DNA from: Colwellia sp. PAMC 20917
Lineage (GTDB): Bacteria > Pseudomonadota > Gammaproteobacteria > Enterobacterales > Alteromonadaceae
Reading direction: 5' to 3'
NCBI RefSeq assembly: GCF_001767295.1
Contig: NZ_CP014944.1
Span: 3,038,001 to 3,102,000 of the forward strand
Length of the DNA stretch: 64,000 nucleotides
The first letter of the stretch is position 1; each line of letters opens with the position of its first letter. Positions 44,886-54,672 of this stretch are shown in pieces. The notes below the pieces were generated by a model. It did no database searches. It was not told the origin of the DNA and worked only from the letters and a program-made list of their open reading frames with translations. The position numbers and the translations under genes were made by a program.

Positions 44886-47705
44886 TTAATCACTTTCTTC
44901 TTCTATGGTTGAAACAATGCGAACACCTCGATCATCCTTAACTAACTTCATGCCTGATTCTAGTATAAAGGGATCAGGTTCATCGGTGTTTAACATCGAA
45001 ACAACGGTATGCACGGGTTTTGTTACTGTTTCTGCTGAATTATCTTCACTACCGTTAAAATTAATGATTTGCTTCCAACAACGGGTAATCGCATCACCAA
45101 ATACAATCACTAAATCATCTTTATTTGCCATCGATAAGGCTTTTTCAGTAGCAGTGACCTCGTCAGGTATCATCAAGATATTGTCTTCGCTAATGCCTTG
45201 TGCTTTTAACGTCGCAGCTAACATTTGCGGCACTTCATCACTTCCACGTCCGCGAAGATTGTCATCGGCGCGACAGATATATAAATCAAAATGTCCAGCG
45301 GCTGCTTTGGCGATGTTTTCAATATCTTCATCGCGGCGATCACCCGGTGCGGCTAATACCACAATACGCTTACCATTAACGTCTAATTTAGTCGCTAATT
45401 CGCTCATATGGCGAACACCATCGGCGTTGTGAGCATAATCTAAAATAACTCTAAAAGGATGTTCATCAAAGACGTTCATTCGCCCCGGTGCTTGATAGAA
45501 GGTGGTGTTGAACGTTCTTAATCCTTGCTGAATCGCATCAAGTGGTTTATCTAGAGAATAGGCGAGGGCAGCGGCAAACATCGCATTTTGTACGTTATGA
45601 GTGGCTTTACCTTCAAGTGTTGCAGGAATTAAATGTGTCCAAAGTAATGGGATATGCGCACCGTTATCAAAGATGGTGATCATTTCACCATTGATACCTT
45701 TTTCAAGCACCACGGCACGCCCACCCGCGCGAATGTGCTCTCTGACTAAACCATGTCCTGAATTCATAGTCACATAACATAAATGTTTTGCTTGAGTATG
45801 GTCGGCCATTTTTAAACAAAGTGGGTCGTCGGCATTAAGTATGACCGCGTCTTTGGCTACTTCAACGACAATACGTTTAATTTCAGCAAGTTGTTCTAGG
45901 GTATCAACACCTTTTAAGCCTAAATGATCGGGTTGAACATTAATGCAGGCGGCAACATTACTTTCTCTATAACCTAAACCTGAGCGAACGATGCCACCAC
46001 GGGCAGTTTCAAGAACAGCAATATCAACCGAAGGATCTCTTAAGACAATTTGTGATGCAACGGGGCCGGTCATATCGCCTTTTACCGATAAAAGACCATC
46101 AACATAAACACCATCAGTTGATGTCATCCCCACCACATGCCCTGCTGTTTTTAAAATGTGCGAAAGCATTCGTGAGGTTGTTGTTTTACCGTTAGTACCT
46201 GTAATGCCGGCAATAGGGATACAAGTGGGTGTATTAGGTGGAAATAGCATATCAATAACTTTGCCAGCAACATCCCGAGGTTTGCCATGGCTGGGTGCAA
46301 CATGCATACGAAAACCTGGCGCGGCATTGACTTCAACGATACCGCCGCCGATATCTTTATATGATTGAGTAATGTCAGAGGTCAAAAAATCAACACCGCC
46401 AACGTCAAGACCAACGGCTTTTATCGCTCGTTCAGCCATCACTTTATTGTCAGGGTGAACTACATCAGTCATATCTATCGCTGTGCCGCCCGTTGATAAA
46501 TTAGCGGTTGAACGTAAATAGAAAATTTCGCCTTCAGGTAATACGGTATCTACGCTATAGCCAGCTTCTTCAACTAAACGGGTTGCTTGTGAGTCCATTT
46601 CGAGTTGAGTAAGCACTTTTTCATGGCCAACACCCCGACGCGGGTCTTCATTTACAATATCGATTAATTGCGTAATGGTGTGTTTATTGTCACCAACAAC
46701 ATGACCCGGTACGCGTTTTGCGACAGCAACAAGTTCGCCATTAACAACAAGCATTCGATGATCTAAACCGGTTAAAAATGACTCAACTAAAACAGCTCTA
46801 CTGGTGCCTTGTTCGCGGGCAAAATCAAATGCAGTATTAATTTGCTCGTCAGTGGTTAAATCGATAGAGACGCCACGGCCATGGTTAGCATTTAAGGGTT
46901 TAAGTACAACCGGTAAGCCAATACGTTTTGCTGCTCTTATGGCATCTTTGGCAGAATAAACCATTTGTTGTCTAGGCACAGGTAAACCGAGATCATTTAA
47001 TAAATTGTGGGTGTCTTCTTTATCACAAGATATTTCAACAGCAATATGATTCGTTTGGCTAGTAATGGTCGCTTGAATGCGCTGTTGGTATTTACCATGA
47101 CCAAATTGTACTAAGCTGTACTGATTTAAACGTAGCCATGGGATATGACGTTCTTCGGCTGCCGTTATTAAAGATTGAGTGCTGGGACCAAATTCTTTGC
47201 GCTGTGCATAACGAATAAAGTTTGATAGCTCTTCAGCAAAATCGAAATCGGCTTCTAATTTTGTTTGTAGTTGTGCTTGAATATTTACTGGCATCACTGA
47301 GATAAGCAGGTTTCTGGCAAGTTCAGCAGCAGCTAATCCAACATCTCGTTGTTTGTACTGAAAGACCATATCATATTGACCAACTTCGCCATTGCCTCTG
47401 GTTTTGCCAAAAGTAACTTCAGTACCGGCCATGCATTGCAGTTCTAAGGTTGCATGTTCCCATATGTGAGCTATCCAAGTACCTTCATCTTCTTGCAAGC
47501 GCCTAATAAAACCGCCAGATTCGCCGTATGAACAGCCATGCTCTTTTAAACCGGGTAAGGCTTCAATTAAGCCATCAATGAATTCTTTACCTAATTTTAC
47601 CGAAGGGTATTGCTCTAATATGCCAACATCAACAGCGTGTCGAATAACAGGGAAATGGGCGTAAACATTAGGGCCAACATAAACATTACTTGTTAATATT
47701 TTCAT
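44886..47705 (-). CDS. cphA: Cyanophycin synthetase
   Basis: A 939-residue enzyme that builds the Asp-Arg polymer cyanophycin from Asp, Arg and ATP. The N-terminal domain (to about 160) begins ILTSNVYVGPNVYAHFPVI and includes the GGFIRRLQEDEGTWIAHIWEH helix. An ATP-grasp domain follows (LGLPVPRQ, PVVLKPLNANHGRGV, GGGIVEVNAAPGFRMH). The Mur-ligase domain has the P-loop IAGITGTNGKTTTSRML and DYAHNADGVRHM. It ends in an acidic tail that makes it longer than the common 870-900 residues. It lies upstream of the CphA'-type gene and downstream of cphB on the same strand. Confidence 0.96.
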   Translation of the reverse strand: MKILTSNVYVGPNVYAHFPVIRHAVDVGILEQYPSVKLGKEFIDGLIEALPGLKEHGCSYGESGGFIRRLQEDEGTWIAHIWEHATLELQCMAGTEVTFGKTRGNGEVGQYDMVFQYKQRDVGLAAAELARNLLISVMPVNIQAQLQTKLEADFDFAEELSNFIRYAQRKEFGPSTQSLITAAEERHIPWLRLNQYSLVQFGHGKYQQRIQATITSQTNHIAVEISCDKEDTHNLLNDLGLPVPRQQMVYSAKDAIRAAKRIGLPVVLKPLNANHGRGVSIDLTTDEQINTAFDFAREQGTSRAVLVESFLTGLDHRMLVVNGELVAVAKRVPGHVVGDNKHTITQLIDIVNEDPRRGVGHEKVLTQLEMDSQATRLVEEAGYSVDTVLPEGEIFYLRSTANLSTGGTAIDMTDVVHPDNKVMAERAIKAVGLDVGGVDFLTSDITQSYKDIGGGIVEVNAAPGFRMHVAPSHGKPRDVAGKVIDMLFPPNTPTCIPIAGITGTNGKTTTSRMLSHILKTAGHVVGMTSTDGVYVDGLLSVKGDMTGPVASQIVLRDPSVDIAVLETARGGIVRSGLGYRESNVAACINVQPDHLGLKGVDTLEQLAEIKRIVVEVAKDAVILNADDPLCLKMADHTQAKHLCYVTMNSGHGLVREHIRAGGRAVVLEKGINGEMITIFDNGAHIPLLWTHLIPATLEGKATHNVQNAMFAAALAYSLDKPLDAIQQGLRTFNTTFYQAPGRMNVFDEHPFRVILDYAHNADGVRHMSELATKLDVNGKRIVVLAAPGDRRDEDIENIAKAAAGHFDLYICRADDNLRGRGSDEVPQMLAATLKAQGISEDNILMIPDEVTATEKALSMANKDDLVIVFGDAITRCWKQIINFNGSEDNSAETVTKPVHTVVSMLNTDEPDPFILESGMKLVKDDRGVRIVSTIEEESD

Positions 47706-47952
47706 TATATGTCCAAAAATCAGGTGATTAGAATTATTATTATGTGTACCTACAAGTTGAACCTTTTGTCGAAAAAAGGGTGCAACAAAATATAATATGA
47801 CAATTATTGGGAGGAATAAATCACGGTGATATTGAACTGAATATGTGCACAGGTTCTATTTATGTGCATATGTTGAGTTACAAACCGAGAAGTTTCAACG
47901 CATTACACTTAAGATCTTTATAAGATCGAATAGAAGTAAAAAATTGCCATAA

Positions 47953-47982
47953 AAAAATAATGGTATACCAAAAAGATACCAT
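47953..47982 (-). terminator. Candidate terminator for the iadA-cphB transcript
   Basis: On the minus strand, ATGGTATC and its near-complement GGTATACCAT (47960-47982) enclose a T-rich loop, followed by a TATTTTTTT run. The stem is AT-rich, so its strength is uncertain. Confidence 0.45.
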
Positions 47983-48139
47983 GGTTTTACTAATAGACAA
48001 GACAATTTTTTTCTAAACTTGCTAATGATTAAATGCGTAAGGAAAGTCAGCCAAAAAGTTATGGTGAATAGTGTCGTAGAAAAGTGTTTTTTTATTCGGG
48101 TTCAATGAAAAAGAAGCGGCGTTTGTGAGCCTTTTAAAT

Positions 48140-48180
48140 AGATTTGCCCATAAATAATGTGTTTATTTATGGGCAAATCT
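48140..48180. repeat. Perfect 18-base inverted repeat downstream of cphB
   Basis: AGATTTGCCCATAAATAA (48140-48157) and its exact complement (48163-48180) with a five-base loop TGTGT. It starts 28 bases after the cphB stop on the minus strand. No T-run follows on either strand, so it may be an mRNA-stabilising hairpin rather than a terminator. Confidence 0.7.
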
Positions 48181-48208
48181 TAGCTCAGCTTATTGGTATC
48201 TAAAAAGA

Positions 48209-49035
48209 CTAAACGGCTTTAGGTGATGCGACTCGAGTATTTAAACAATAAGTATCACCGTGGCTAAGCATATGAAGTTTTAACCCTATCAAGGTGATAG
48301 AGTCTCCTGTACGAGCTTCAGCCATTGAACTGTGCTGCAAATCAGAAGGGTCAACTACCGTAATACTTCCATGTCCAACTACTTCTAGTAACCCGTCTGG
48401 CGCAATAAAGGCCGCGGTATTTTCACAAATTCCTAATCCTGAAGCAAAAGGATTATATGAAACAGCAGAAAGTAGACGTCCTAAACGATTACGTTGACTG
48501 AAATGTTGATCTAAAAGTACTTTACTTATCAAACCTAAGCCAGGAGCAAAAGTTACACCTTGCTCATTAGGTAATGCACCCGTAGAGCCACCTGCAATCA
48601 TATGCTCAGGCATAATAGCTGCACCTGCAGATGTTCCTGCAACATGCACACCTTCAGAATTTAATTTTCTTATACTCTGTGCAACCGAAGTACCGCCTAA
48701 TATAGTTGACAAGCGTAATTGATTACCACCGGTAATAAAAATACCTGTTGCGTTTTCAAGTGCGACTAAATAATCTTCGCGCTCAGCGTCTTCTCTGCTA
48801 TTTATCGGTAAAGATATCGCATTTTTGACATTGAGATTACGAAAAATAACTTCATAATTTGGCCCAGTCTCAGCAAGCTGTGACGCGGTTGGAATAATCA
48901 CTATATTGGCATTTTCATCGCCACATAACTCTACAAAACGTTGTAGAATTATTGGGTCATCAACACGCTCTTCTGCCCCCCGATTGGAATTATAAATCCC
49001 CTTTGCTGACCATCAGCAATTTTTGCTGGACACAT
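48209..49035 (-). pseudogene. cphB: Cyanophycinase with a single-base frameshift in a G-run
   Basis: Cyanophycinase (peptidase family S51) cuts cyanophycin to beta-Asp-Arg. From the ATG at 49035 (AGAGGTAGGT upstream) the frame reads MCPAKIADGQQRGFIIPIGG, then is lost at a run of six G (48976-48981 as C on the plus strand). With one more G it continues AEERVDDPIILQRFVELCGD and joins the intact 230-codon frame (MIIPTASQLAE by its alternative GTG start). That frame has the nucleophile elbow AGTSAGAAIMPEHM. The restored protein would be about 275 residues, the normal length. It begins nine bases after iadA. Sequence error, phase variation and real loss are all possible. Confidence 0.85.
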
Positions 49036-49043
49036 ACCTACCT

Positions 49044-50216
49044 CTACTCAAAAGTTCCACTTACTACTGTTGTGTTGTCACGTTTATGCCAACGACCTTT
49101 TATCATCACGTCAGTAATTTCAAATTTGTTGTTAAGTACGAGCATATCGGCATCGTTATTACGTACTATTTTTCCTTTACTGTGTAAACGTAACAACGTA
49201 GCTACGTTGCTAGTAAACATCGGTAAAATACTTTCAAGCGCAATATTCTTTCTTAATGTTGCTTGTAATGTTTCCAGTAATGTACTGGCTCGGCCAAAGT
49301 CCATGTGTTGTAATTCGCCTTGTTGATCAAAACAAGGTAAACAACCACCACCGTCTGAACTGACGGTTATTTTGTCCAAGGGTAAACCTCTTTGTACGGC
49401 TATCTCTATGGCATCGCATGCCTCTAAACCAGGCTCTGCTGTGCCTTCAGGGAAAGCGGTAATATCGATATAACAGCCATGCGCTAATAATTTGCAACTG
49501 TCTTCAAATAATGGCTTATTTCGATTAACGTGCGTCGGATTAAAGACACGGGCAGGAATTTCTGTCTCACTAATCGCTCGCTCTATTAATTCAAGACGCC
49601 GTTCACCATCACCGAGATGAAAATGAATAATACCGGCTTTGCCTGTCAATAAACCCGCAACATGTGCTTCACTTGCTAGTTTAATCACTTCTTCAAAAGT
49701 TGGTTGGCTTGAACGATGATCACTAATAGCAAACTCACCAATACCAATAACCGGCTCTAAAAAAGTAATATCTGCTTTTGCGCTACCAATTAACGTTGTT
49801 AACGGATAATGATAACCACCGGTCCAACAATATGCCGACATGCCTTCTTCACGGAGTCCGTAAACTTTGCTTATCAGGTTGGCAATACTTCGTGTGGTGT
49901 CATCTGTACCTAAAAGTCCAACAACGGTTGTCACACCCACTTGGGTAAATTCTGAAAGAGAAACTGGGGGAACTTGTGTTGAAAAACCTGCTTCACCACC
50001 ACCACCGGTAATATGAGCATGACTGTCGATAAAACCTGGTACTAGGTATGCGCCATTAAAATCGATAACTTCTACCGGCCAGTTATCAGGGATATTATGG
50101 TCGGCATTATCGGATACATCAAAAATATCAGCGATTTTTCCACCGGCAATCAGCACATCTTTAATACCCATAGGAGTAGGGTTATAAAGGTTTACGTTTT
50201 TTAATAATGAAATCAT
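49044..50216 (-). CDS. iadA: Isoaspartyl dipeptidase
   Basis: A 390-residue amidohydrolase, exactly the length of E. coli IadA. The start is the ATG of MISLLKNVNLYNP; a longer frame upstream adds 48 unrelated residues. Metal and catalytic motifs are VPGFIDSHAHITGGGGE, TGKAGIIHFHLGDGERRL, FNPTHVNRNKPLFE and VSSDGGGCLPCFD. It hydrolyses beta-aspartyl dipeptides, here very probably the beta-Asp-Arg released by cyanophycinase, whose gene starts nine bases downstream. The pair gives a full route from cyanophycin to free Asp and Arg. Confidence 0.95.
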   Translation of the reverse strand: MISLLKNVNLYNPTPMGIKDVLIAGGKIADIFDVSDNADHNIPDNWPVEVIDFNGAYLVPGFIDSHAHITGGGGEAGFSTQVPPVSLSEFTQVGVTTVVGLLGTDDTTRSIANLISKVYGLREEGMSAYCWTGGYHYPLTTLIGSAKADITFLEPVIGIGEFAISDHRSSQPTFEEVIKLASEAHVAGLLTGKAGIIHFHLGDGERRLELIERAISETEIPARVFNPTHVNRNKPLFEDSCKLLAHGCYIDITAFPEGTAEPGLEACDAIEIAVQRGLPLDKITVSSDGGGCLPCFDQQGELQHMDFGRASTLLETLQATLRKNIALESILPMFTSNVATLLRLHSKGKIVRNNDADMLVLNNKFEITDVMIKGRWHKRDNTTVVSGTFE

Positions 50217-50620
50217 AGGTTTAGGGTAAGGCTTTATAAATGACGGGCAAGTATAGACTATTCTATACCTAGTCCTAAGGGTTGCAACTATAACATAGCT
50301 AGAATTTCTCAGCCAACTACATTTGTAAACGAAAGGTTTAAATACTGTTTTACCAAGCATTTAAATCTATAGCGCATTGATAAGGTTTACGAAAGTGAGA
50401 CTAATCCATCGCCTAAACTAACGGTAGCTTTTAACGTTTTAATCGTTTGATAAATGTATGAGGGATTTACGTGAAGAAGGTCTGAGCTTAATATAAATAG
50501 CTAGCCCCTAACACTGGGTTAGAGGCACTATTATCGTTAACAAAAAAGTGTTAACTAGGTATAGCTTTAGCTAAAAGTTTGGCACTTTTATGCGTGGTAG
50601 CATTTTTAATGAAAAAGCGT
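50217..50620. other. Intergenic region between iadA and proA
   Basis: This 404-base gap holds the iadA promoter region and the 3' end of proA. On the minus strand a GCCTCTAAC and GTTAGGGGC pair at about 50503-50526 could form a weak proA terminator hairpin. Nothing else was recognised. Confidence 0.3.
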
Positions 50621-51892
50621 TTAAGGACGAGTTTGCCCTTGACCCGCAACACGGTATTTAAAAATGGTCAGCTGCTCTAAACCAACGGGTCCACGTGCAT
50701 GTACTTTACCGGTCGCAATACCAATTTCAGCGCCCATGCCAAACTCACCACCATCAGCAAACTGAGTTGAGGCGTTATGCATCACCACGGCAGAATCGAC
50801 AGAACGCATAAACGTTTCCGCGATTTCCGCATTTTCAGTGATAATAGCATCGGTATGTTTAGAAGAATGCTCTTCAATAAAATCAAGCGCTTCATCTAAT
50901 CCAGATACTACTTTAACCGATAAAATCGCATCAAGGTATTCAGTATCCCAATCGGCATCAGTTGCAACATTAATACGGGGATCGCAGGCTTGAGCCGCAA
51001 CATCGCCACGAATTTCACAACCCGCTAAGGTGTCTACGAGTTGTGGTAAAAATTCTTTTGCTATTGCTTGGTCTAACACTAAACTTTCAGTTGCACCACA
51101 AACACCGGTTCTGCGTAACTTGGCATTTTTAATAATACTGAGTGCTTTGGTCAAGTCCGCGTCTTTATCAACATAAATATGGTTATTGCCATCTAAGTGT
51201 AACAAGGTTGGTACTTGAGCTTCGTTTCTGACTAGCTCGACTAAACCTCGGCCACCACGAGGAATAACTAAATCAACATAATCTGCACAGCGCAGTAAAG
51301 CAGCAACGGCAGAGCGGTCATCGGTGTCAACCAGTTGTATACAGTTAGCCGGTAAGCCAGCCGCACGTAGCCCCGTTGCCATACACTCAACAATAATACG
51401 TGTCGAATTTAAGCTTTCAGAGCCGCCACGTAAAATGACCGTATTACCTGACTTAAGACATAACGCGCCAGCATCTGCGCCAACATTAGGACGTGATTCA
51501 TAAATCATCCCAATAACACCAATAGGTGTTGCTACACGGGTTATTTTAAGACCATTTGGACGGTCAAATTCGGCTAATACTCGACCGACAGGATCGGCTA
51601 GCTTGGCAATGTCTTCTAGCGCGACAGCCATACCTTCAACTCTTTCAGGGTTAAGCTCTAATCGGTCTACAAAAGAATCGGCTTTGCCGGCTTTTTTAAC
51701 GCTTAAAACATCGAGTGCGTTTGCTTTTAGCAGTGCGTCCATATTTTCACGAAGCGCATTTGCGGCAATAGTTAATGCTTTGTTTTTTTGTTCTGTCGTT
51801 GCACAGGCAAGTACTTTGGCCGCGGCTTTTGCTTGCTTACCAAGCGTGGTGATCATTGTTTCTATATCAGTATTCTTAGAGGTATTTGACAT
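50621..51892 (-). CDS. proA: Gamma-glutamyl phosphate reductase
   Basis: A 423-residue aldehyde-dehydrogenase-fold enzyme that reduces gamma-glutamyl phosphate to glutamate semialdehyde with NADPH in proline synthesis. Motifs are [46 protein letters not shown], the active-site Cys in [16 protein letters not shown] and [28 protein letters not shown]. Length is standard (417 in E. coli). It lies downstream of proC on the minus strand with 185 bases between, rather than with proB. Confidence 0.96.
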   Translation of the reverse strand: MSNTSKNTDIETMITTLGKQAKAAAKVLACATTEQKNKALTIAANALRENMDALLKANALDVLSVKKAGKADSFVDRLELNPERVEGMAVALEDIAKLADPVGRVLAEFDRPNGLKITRVATPIGVIGMIYESRPNVGADAGALCLKSGNTVILRGGSESLNSTRIIVECMATGLRAAGLPANCIQLVDTDDRSAVAALLRCADYVDLVIPRGGRGLVELVRNEAQVPTLLHLDGNNHIYVDKDADLTKALSIIKNAKLRRTGVCGATESLVLDQAIAKEFLPQLVDTLAGCEIRGDVAAQACDPRINVATDADWDTEYLDAILSVKVVSGLDEALDFIEEHSSKHTDAIITENAEIAETFMRSVDSAVVMHNASTQFADGGEFGMGAEIGIATGKVHARGPVGLEQLTIFKYRVAGQGQTRP

Positions 51893-52077
51893 TAATTTTT
51901 ATCCTTTTACTTGTTCATTTAACGCTAAACTGTTTGATCAACTTTTTTACTTGAATGATATTAACTTTTATTTTTATCGCTGATATTAATATCAAAAGCA
52001 ATAATAAAAGTTCAGTTTAAAGAATTTAGGGTTTTCATCAAAAATGTTTGAGTGCGTCATTGCTGACTGGGCTAAAG

Positions 52078-52857
52078 TTAGCGCAAGGCTACCGCACGTT
52101 GATAAGCCGATAAAACTGTTGAGTCAAATAGAGACGCTAACTGTTCATCTTGCATAAGCGCACTTAATCCTGCCGCTGTTGTACCATTTTTACTGGTTAC
52201 TGAGTTTCGCAAAGTCTCGGCATCATCTTTACTCGTTAAGGCCAACTCCATCGAACCACTGAGTGTATTCAATACCAACTCTCTTGCAGTTTGCGGCGAA
52301 AAGCCGAGTTTAATTGCCGACTCTATCCAACAACGTGCTAGTTCAAAGGCATAACCAGGACCACTTCCAGCGACTGCTGTTACTCGGTCTAGCTCGTCTT
52401 CGCTGGTTGTTAAGTGTGTATAACCAACAGCATTGGTTAACGCTACAGCGTTTTTAATTTGAGCCGCACTACAACGAGAGTTTGCGAAAAGTCCGCTAAC
52501 GCCTCTACCAATTTTTGCGGGTAGATTTGGCATAACGCGAACAATAGCTTGTTCGCCAATCAGTTGCTCTATTGAAGAAACCGAGTAGCCAGCAGCGATA
52601 GAAATAATGCAACCCGAATCAGCAAGATGACGACGATAGCTTGGTAATATTTTTTCAATAAGCTGTGGTTTAATCGCAATAACGATAATGTCGAAACGTT
52701 GATCAGCTAGCTCTTCAATGGCTTGTTTGACGATAACATTCTGCGGTGCTTTAACTAATGAGGGATTAATAATAGTGATGGTGTGATTTGTAGAGGTTGC
52801 CCAACGAGTCAATAAAGAACCGCCCATTTTACCACAACCAATCATAAGTAATGACAT
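52078..52857 (-). CDS. proC: Pyrroline-5-carboxylate reductase
   Basis: A 259-residue enzyme for the last step of proline synthesis. The NAD(P)-binding start is MSLLMIGCGKMGGSLLTRWA, followed by FDIIVIAIKPQLIEKIL, IVRVMPNLPAKIGRGVSGLFAN and the family signature region VAGSGPGYAFELARCW with a C-terminal VTSKNGTTAAGLSAL. The length is a little short (269 in E. coli) but all motifs are present. It is divergent from proB with 382 bases between. Confidence 0.95.
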   Translation of the reverse strand: MSLLMIGCGKMGGSLLTRWATSTNHTITIINPSLVKAPQNVIVKQAIEELADQRFDIIVIAIKPQLIEKILPSYRRHLADSGCIISIAAGYSVSSIEQLIGEQAIVRVMPNLPAKIGRGVSGLFANSRCSAAQIKNAVALTNAVGYTHLTTSEDELDRVTAVAGSGPGYAFELARCWIESAIKLGFSPQTARELVLNTLSGSMELALTSKDDAETLRNSVTSKNGTTAAGLSALMQDEQLASLFDSTVLSAYQRAVALR

Positions 52858-53239
52858 GAAACTCCTGTTGTTTTTTAGCTTACATTGAATGAAATGCAGA
52901 TCGTTTTGCAGGTGTTCAGTACGAACTTTTTAAAATCCGACAATATATTTTTCAAAACGTTGATTTTAAGTTCAATTGAAAAATTATCTTTTTTAGTATA
53001 TGATATCCGCACTCATTTGTCGATTGCCGTCAAATTCTAACGTTTTTACCAACGTTTCAGCAATTTTTTATCTATTACTTTTAACGCGGTCAACCGCAGA
53101 TAAATTTATGTTATCAGTAATAAGCAATAATTCTAATACGACAATAAAATATCACGAAAATAGCTGCAATTTGTTGAATCAATTTTGTGAATGATTCAAC
53201 GCTACTATTTATTTTAATTAATCAGAGCACGGAGTAATT
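52858..53239. promoter_or_regulatory. Divergent proC/proB region with a proB promoter and long leader
   Basis: A strong promoter facing proB is seen: -35 TTGAAA at 52976-52981 and -10 TATGAT at 52999-53004, spacer 17. The start would lie near 53011, leaving a leader of about 230 bases. The proB ribosome site GGAG lies five bases before its TTG. A 64-codon frame in the leader begins inside the -10 box, so it is not translated from this promoter. No known riboswitch was matched. Confidence 0.6.
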
Positions 53240-54418
53240 TTGCCCTCATTTGAACAACAAAAAACTGATAAATCTTCTCGAAGCAAGCCACGTATCGTTA
53301 TTAAAGTGGGTTCGAGTCTCTTAGCAAATGTTAAAAATTTAACACCTAGTTTTGCTTTCATGCATGGTCTGTTAAGTGACATCTCTTTGTTACGCGAGCA
53401 AGGCTACGAAGTTGTACTGACCTCTTCTGGTTCAGTCGCATTAGGTCTAAATACGGTTGGTTGCACTATTGAAAATGCTAGTGTGCAAGATAAGCAAGCG
53501 GCTGCCGCTTGTGGACAACCCATCTTAATGCATGCCTACAAGCAAATTGCACTTGAGTATGGTTTTGATATAGCACAGGTTTTAGTTACCTTAGATGATT
53601 TAGAAAATAGACGTCGCTTTCTCAATATTAAAAATACCGTTCATCGCCTGATAAAACAAGGCGTAATGCCTATCGTCAACGAAAATGATACGGTGACTAC
53701 AGAAGAAATTCGCGTCGGAGATAATGACAGACTTGCTGCTAAAGTCGCTCAAATGATTGGCGCAGAGTATTTGTTTATTCTTACCTGTATCGATGGCGTG
53801 TATGACCGAGACCCTTCAGAAGAAGGCGCAGTTTTTGTCGACTCTATCGAAGATGTTAGTAGTTATATGGAAGCGGCAAGCGGCACCAGCTCTTTAGGTA
53901 CCGGTGGCATGCTAACTAAACTACAAGCGGCCAATATGGCGCAAAATGCTGGTTGTACAACCATTATTTCGAGAGGGACGATGGAAGCGCCTGTTACCGG
54001 AATATTGCACGGTGATCGCAGACACACTAAGTGTATTGCTCACTCATCACCTTCATCAGCATGGAATATCTGGCTAACTGACCGTTTACAAATGGCCGGT
54101 AGTTTAGTGATAAAACAAGAAGTTGCTGATGCATTATTTGGCGGTGACGAAGGATTTACCTGTCACGATGTTGTTTCAATACATGGCAACTTCGAGCGCG
54201 CAGATGTGCTTCACGTCTACGACGAAAAAGGTGAAGAAATAGCACGTGGTTTGTGTAACTTCTCATCGGATGAAACAGCCATTATTGCTAGTCGTCCAGA
54301 CGAAACGGTGCAAAATATCCTTGGGTATAGCGCTTCACAACGATTGATCAATAGTGAAAACTTGGTCGTCTTAAGTGAACATCATCTTTCTTGGGATGAA
54401 CCTGTTCAAGATGATTAA
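53240..54418 (+). CDS. proB: Glutamate 5-kinase with PUA domain
   Basis: A 392-residue enzyme for the first step of proline synthesis. The kinase domain has RIVIKVGSSLLANV, TSSGSVALGLNTVG, PIVNENDTVTTEEIRVGDNDRLAAKVA and GTGGMLTKLQAANMAQNAGC. A C-terminal PUA domain follows from about residue 290 (SLVIKQEVADALFGGDEGF). The start is TTG with a good ribosome site. It is about 25 residues longer than E. coli ProB (367), split between a polar N-terminal extension and the C-terminal tail. The kinase is usually feedback-inhibited by proline. Confidence 0.95.
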   Translation: MPSFEQQKTDKSSRSKPRIVIKVGSSLLANVKNLTPSFAFMHGLLSDISLLREQGYEVVLTSSGSVALGLNTVGCTIENASVQDKQAAAACGQPILMHAYKQIALEYGFDIAQVLVTLDDLENRRRFLNIKNTVHRLIKQGVMPIVNENDTVTTEEIRVGDNDRLAAKVAQMIGAEYLFILTCIDGVYDRDPSEEGAVFVDSIEDVSSYMEAASGTSSLGTGGMLTKLQAANMAQNAGCTTIISRGTMEAPVTGILHGDRRHTKCIAHSSPSSAWNIWLTDRLQMAGSLVIKQEVADALFGGDEGFTCHDVVSIHGNFERADVLHVYDEKGEEIARGLCNFSSDETAIIASRPDETVQNILGYSASQRLINSENLVVLSEHHLSWDEPVQDD

Positions 54419-54430
54419 TTGATTAAATGA

Positions 54431-54459
54431 CCTCTGCAGTAATGCAGAGGTTTTTTTTT
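54431..54459 (+). terminator. proB terminator
   Basis: The stem CCTCTGCA, loop GTAA, complement TGCAGAGG, then nine T. It lies 12 bases after the proB stop. Confidence 0.9.
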
Positions 54460-54672
54460 ATCACTTAAATACACTCGTCATTATTACCTATTCAGTGTTA
54501 GCCTCAGCTAACCGACTCAACTATGATTTTCTGTAAACCCTGCTTTTATCAATTAGTGGCCGATTAACTGCCTGACTACATCGAGTTACACCCGCATATA
54601 ATAACTTAACGATGTTGATCTAATCGCTAAGCTAATTCGTATATAGTTTTTTTGAATCTTCGAATTATATCT

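Larger units (their letters stand above)
47706..48208. other. Intergenic region between cphB and cphA with two inverted repeats
   Basis: This 503-base gap holds the cphA promoter region and the 3' end of the cphB unit. It contains a terminator-like hairpin (47960-47982) and a perfect 18-base inverted repeat (48140-48180), listed separately. No ORF was seen. Confidence 0.4.

Noticed and set aside
45100-45432. Plus-strand frame of 175 codons inside cphA
   Set aside because: It is a shadow of the strongly conserved cyanophycin synthetase reading frame.
53000-53194. 64-codon frame in the proB leader, considered as a leader peptide
   Set aside because: Its ATG overlaps the proposed -10 box, so it would not be in the transcript, and its sequence shows no Pro run or family likeness.
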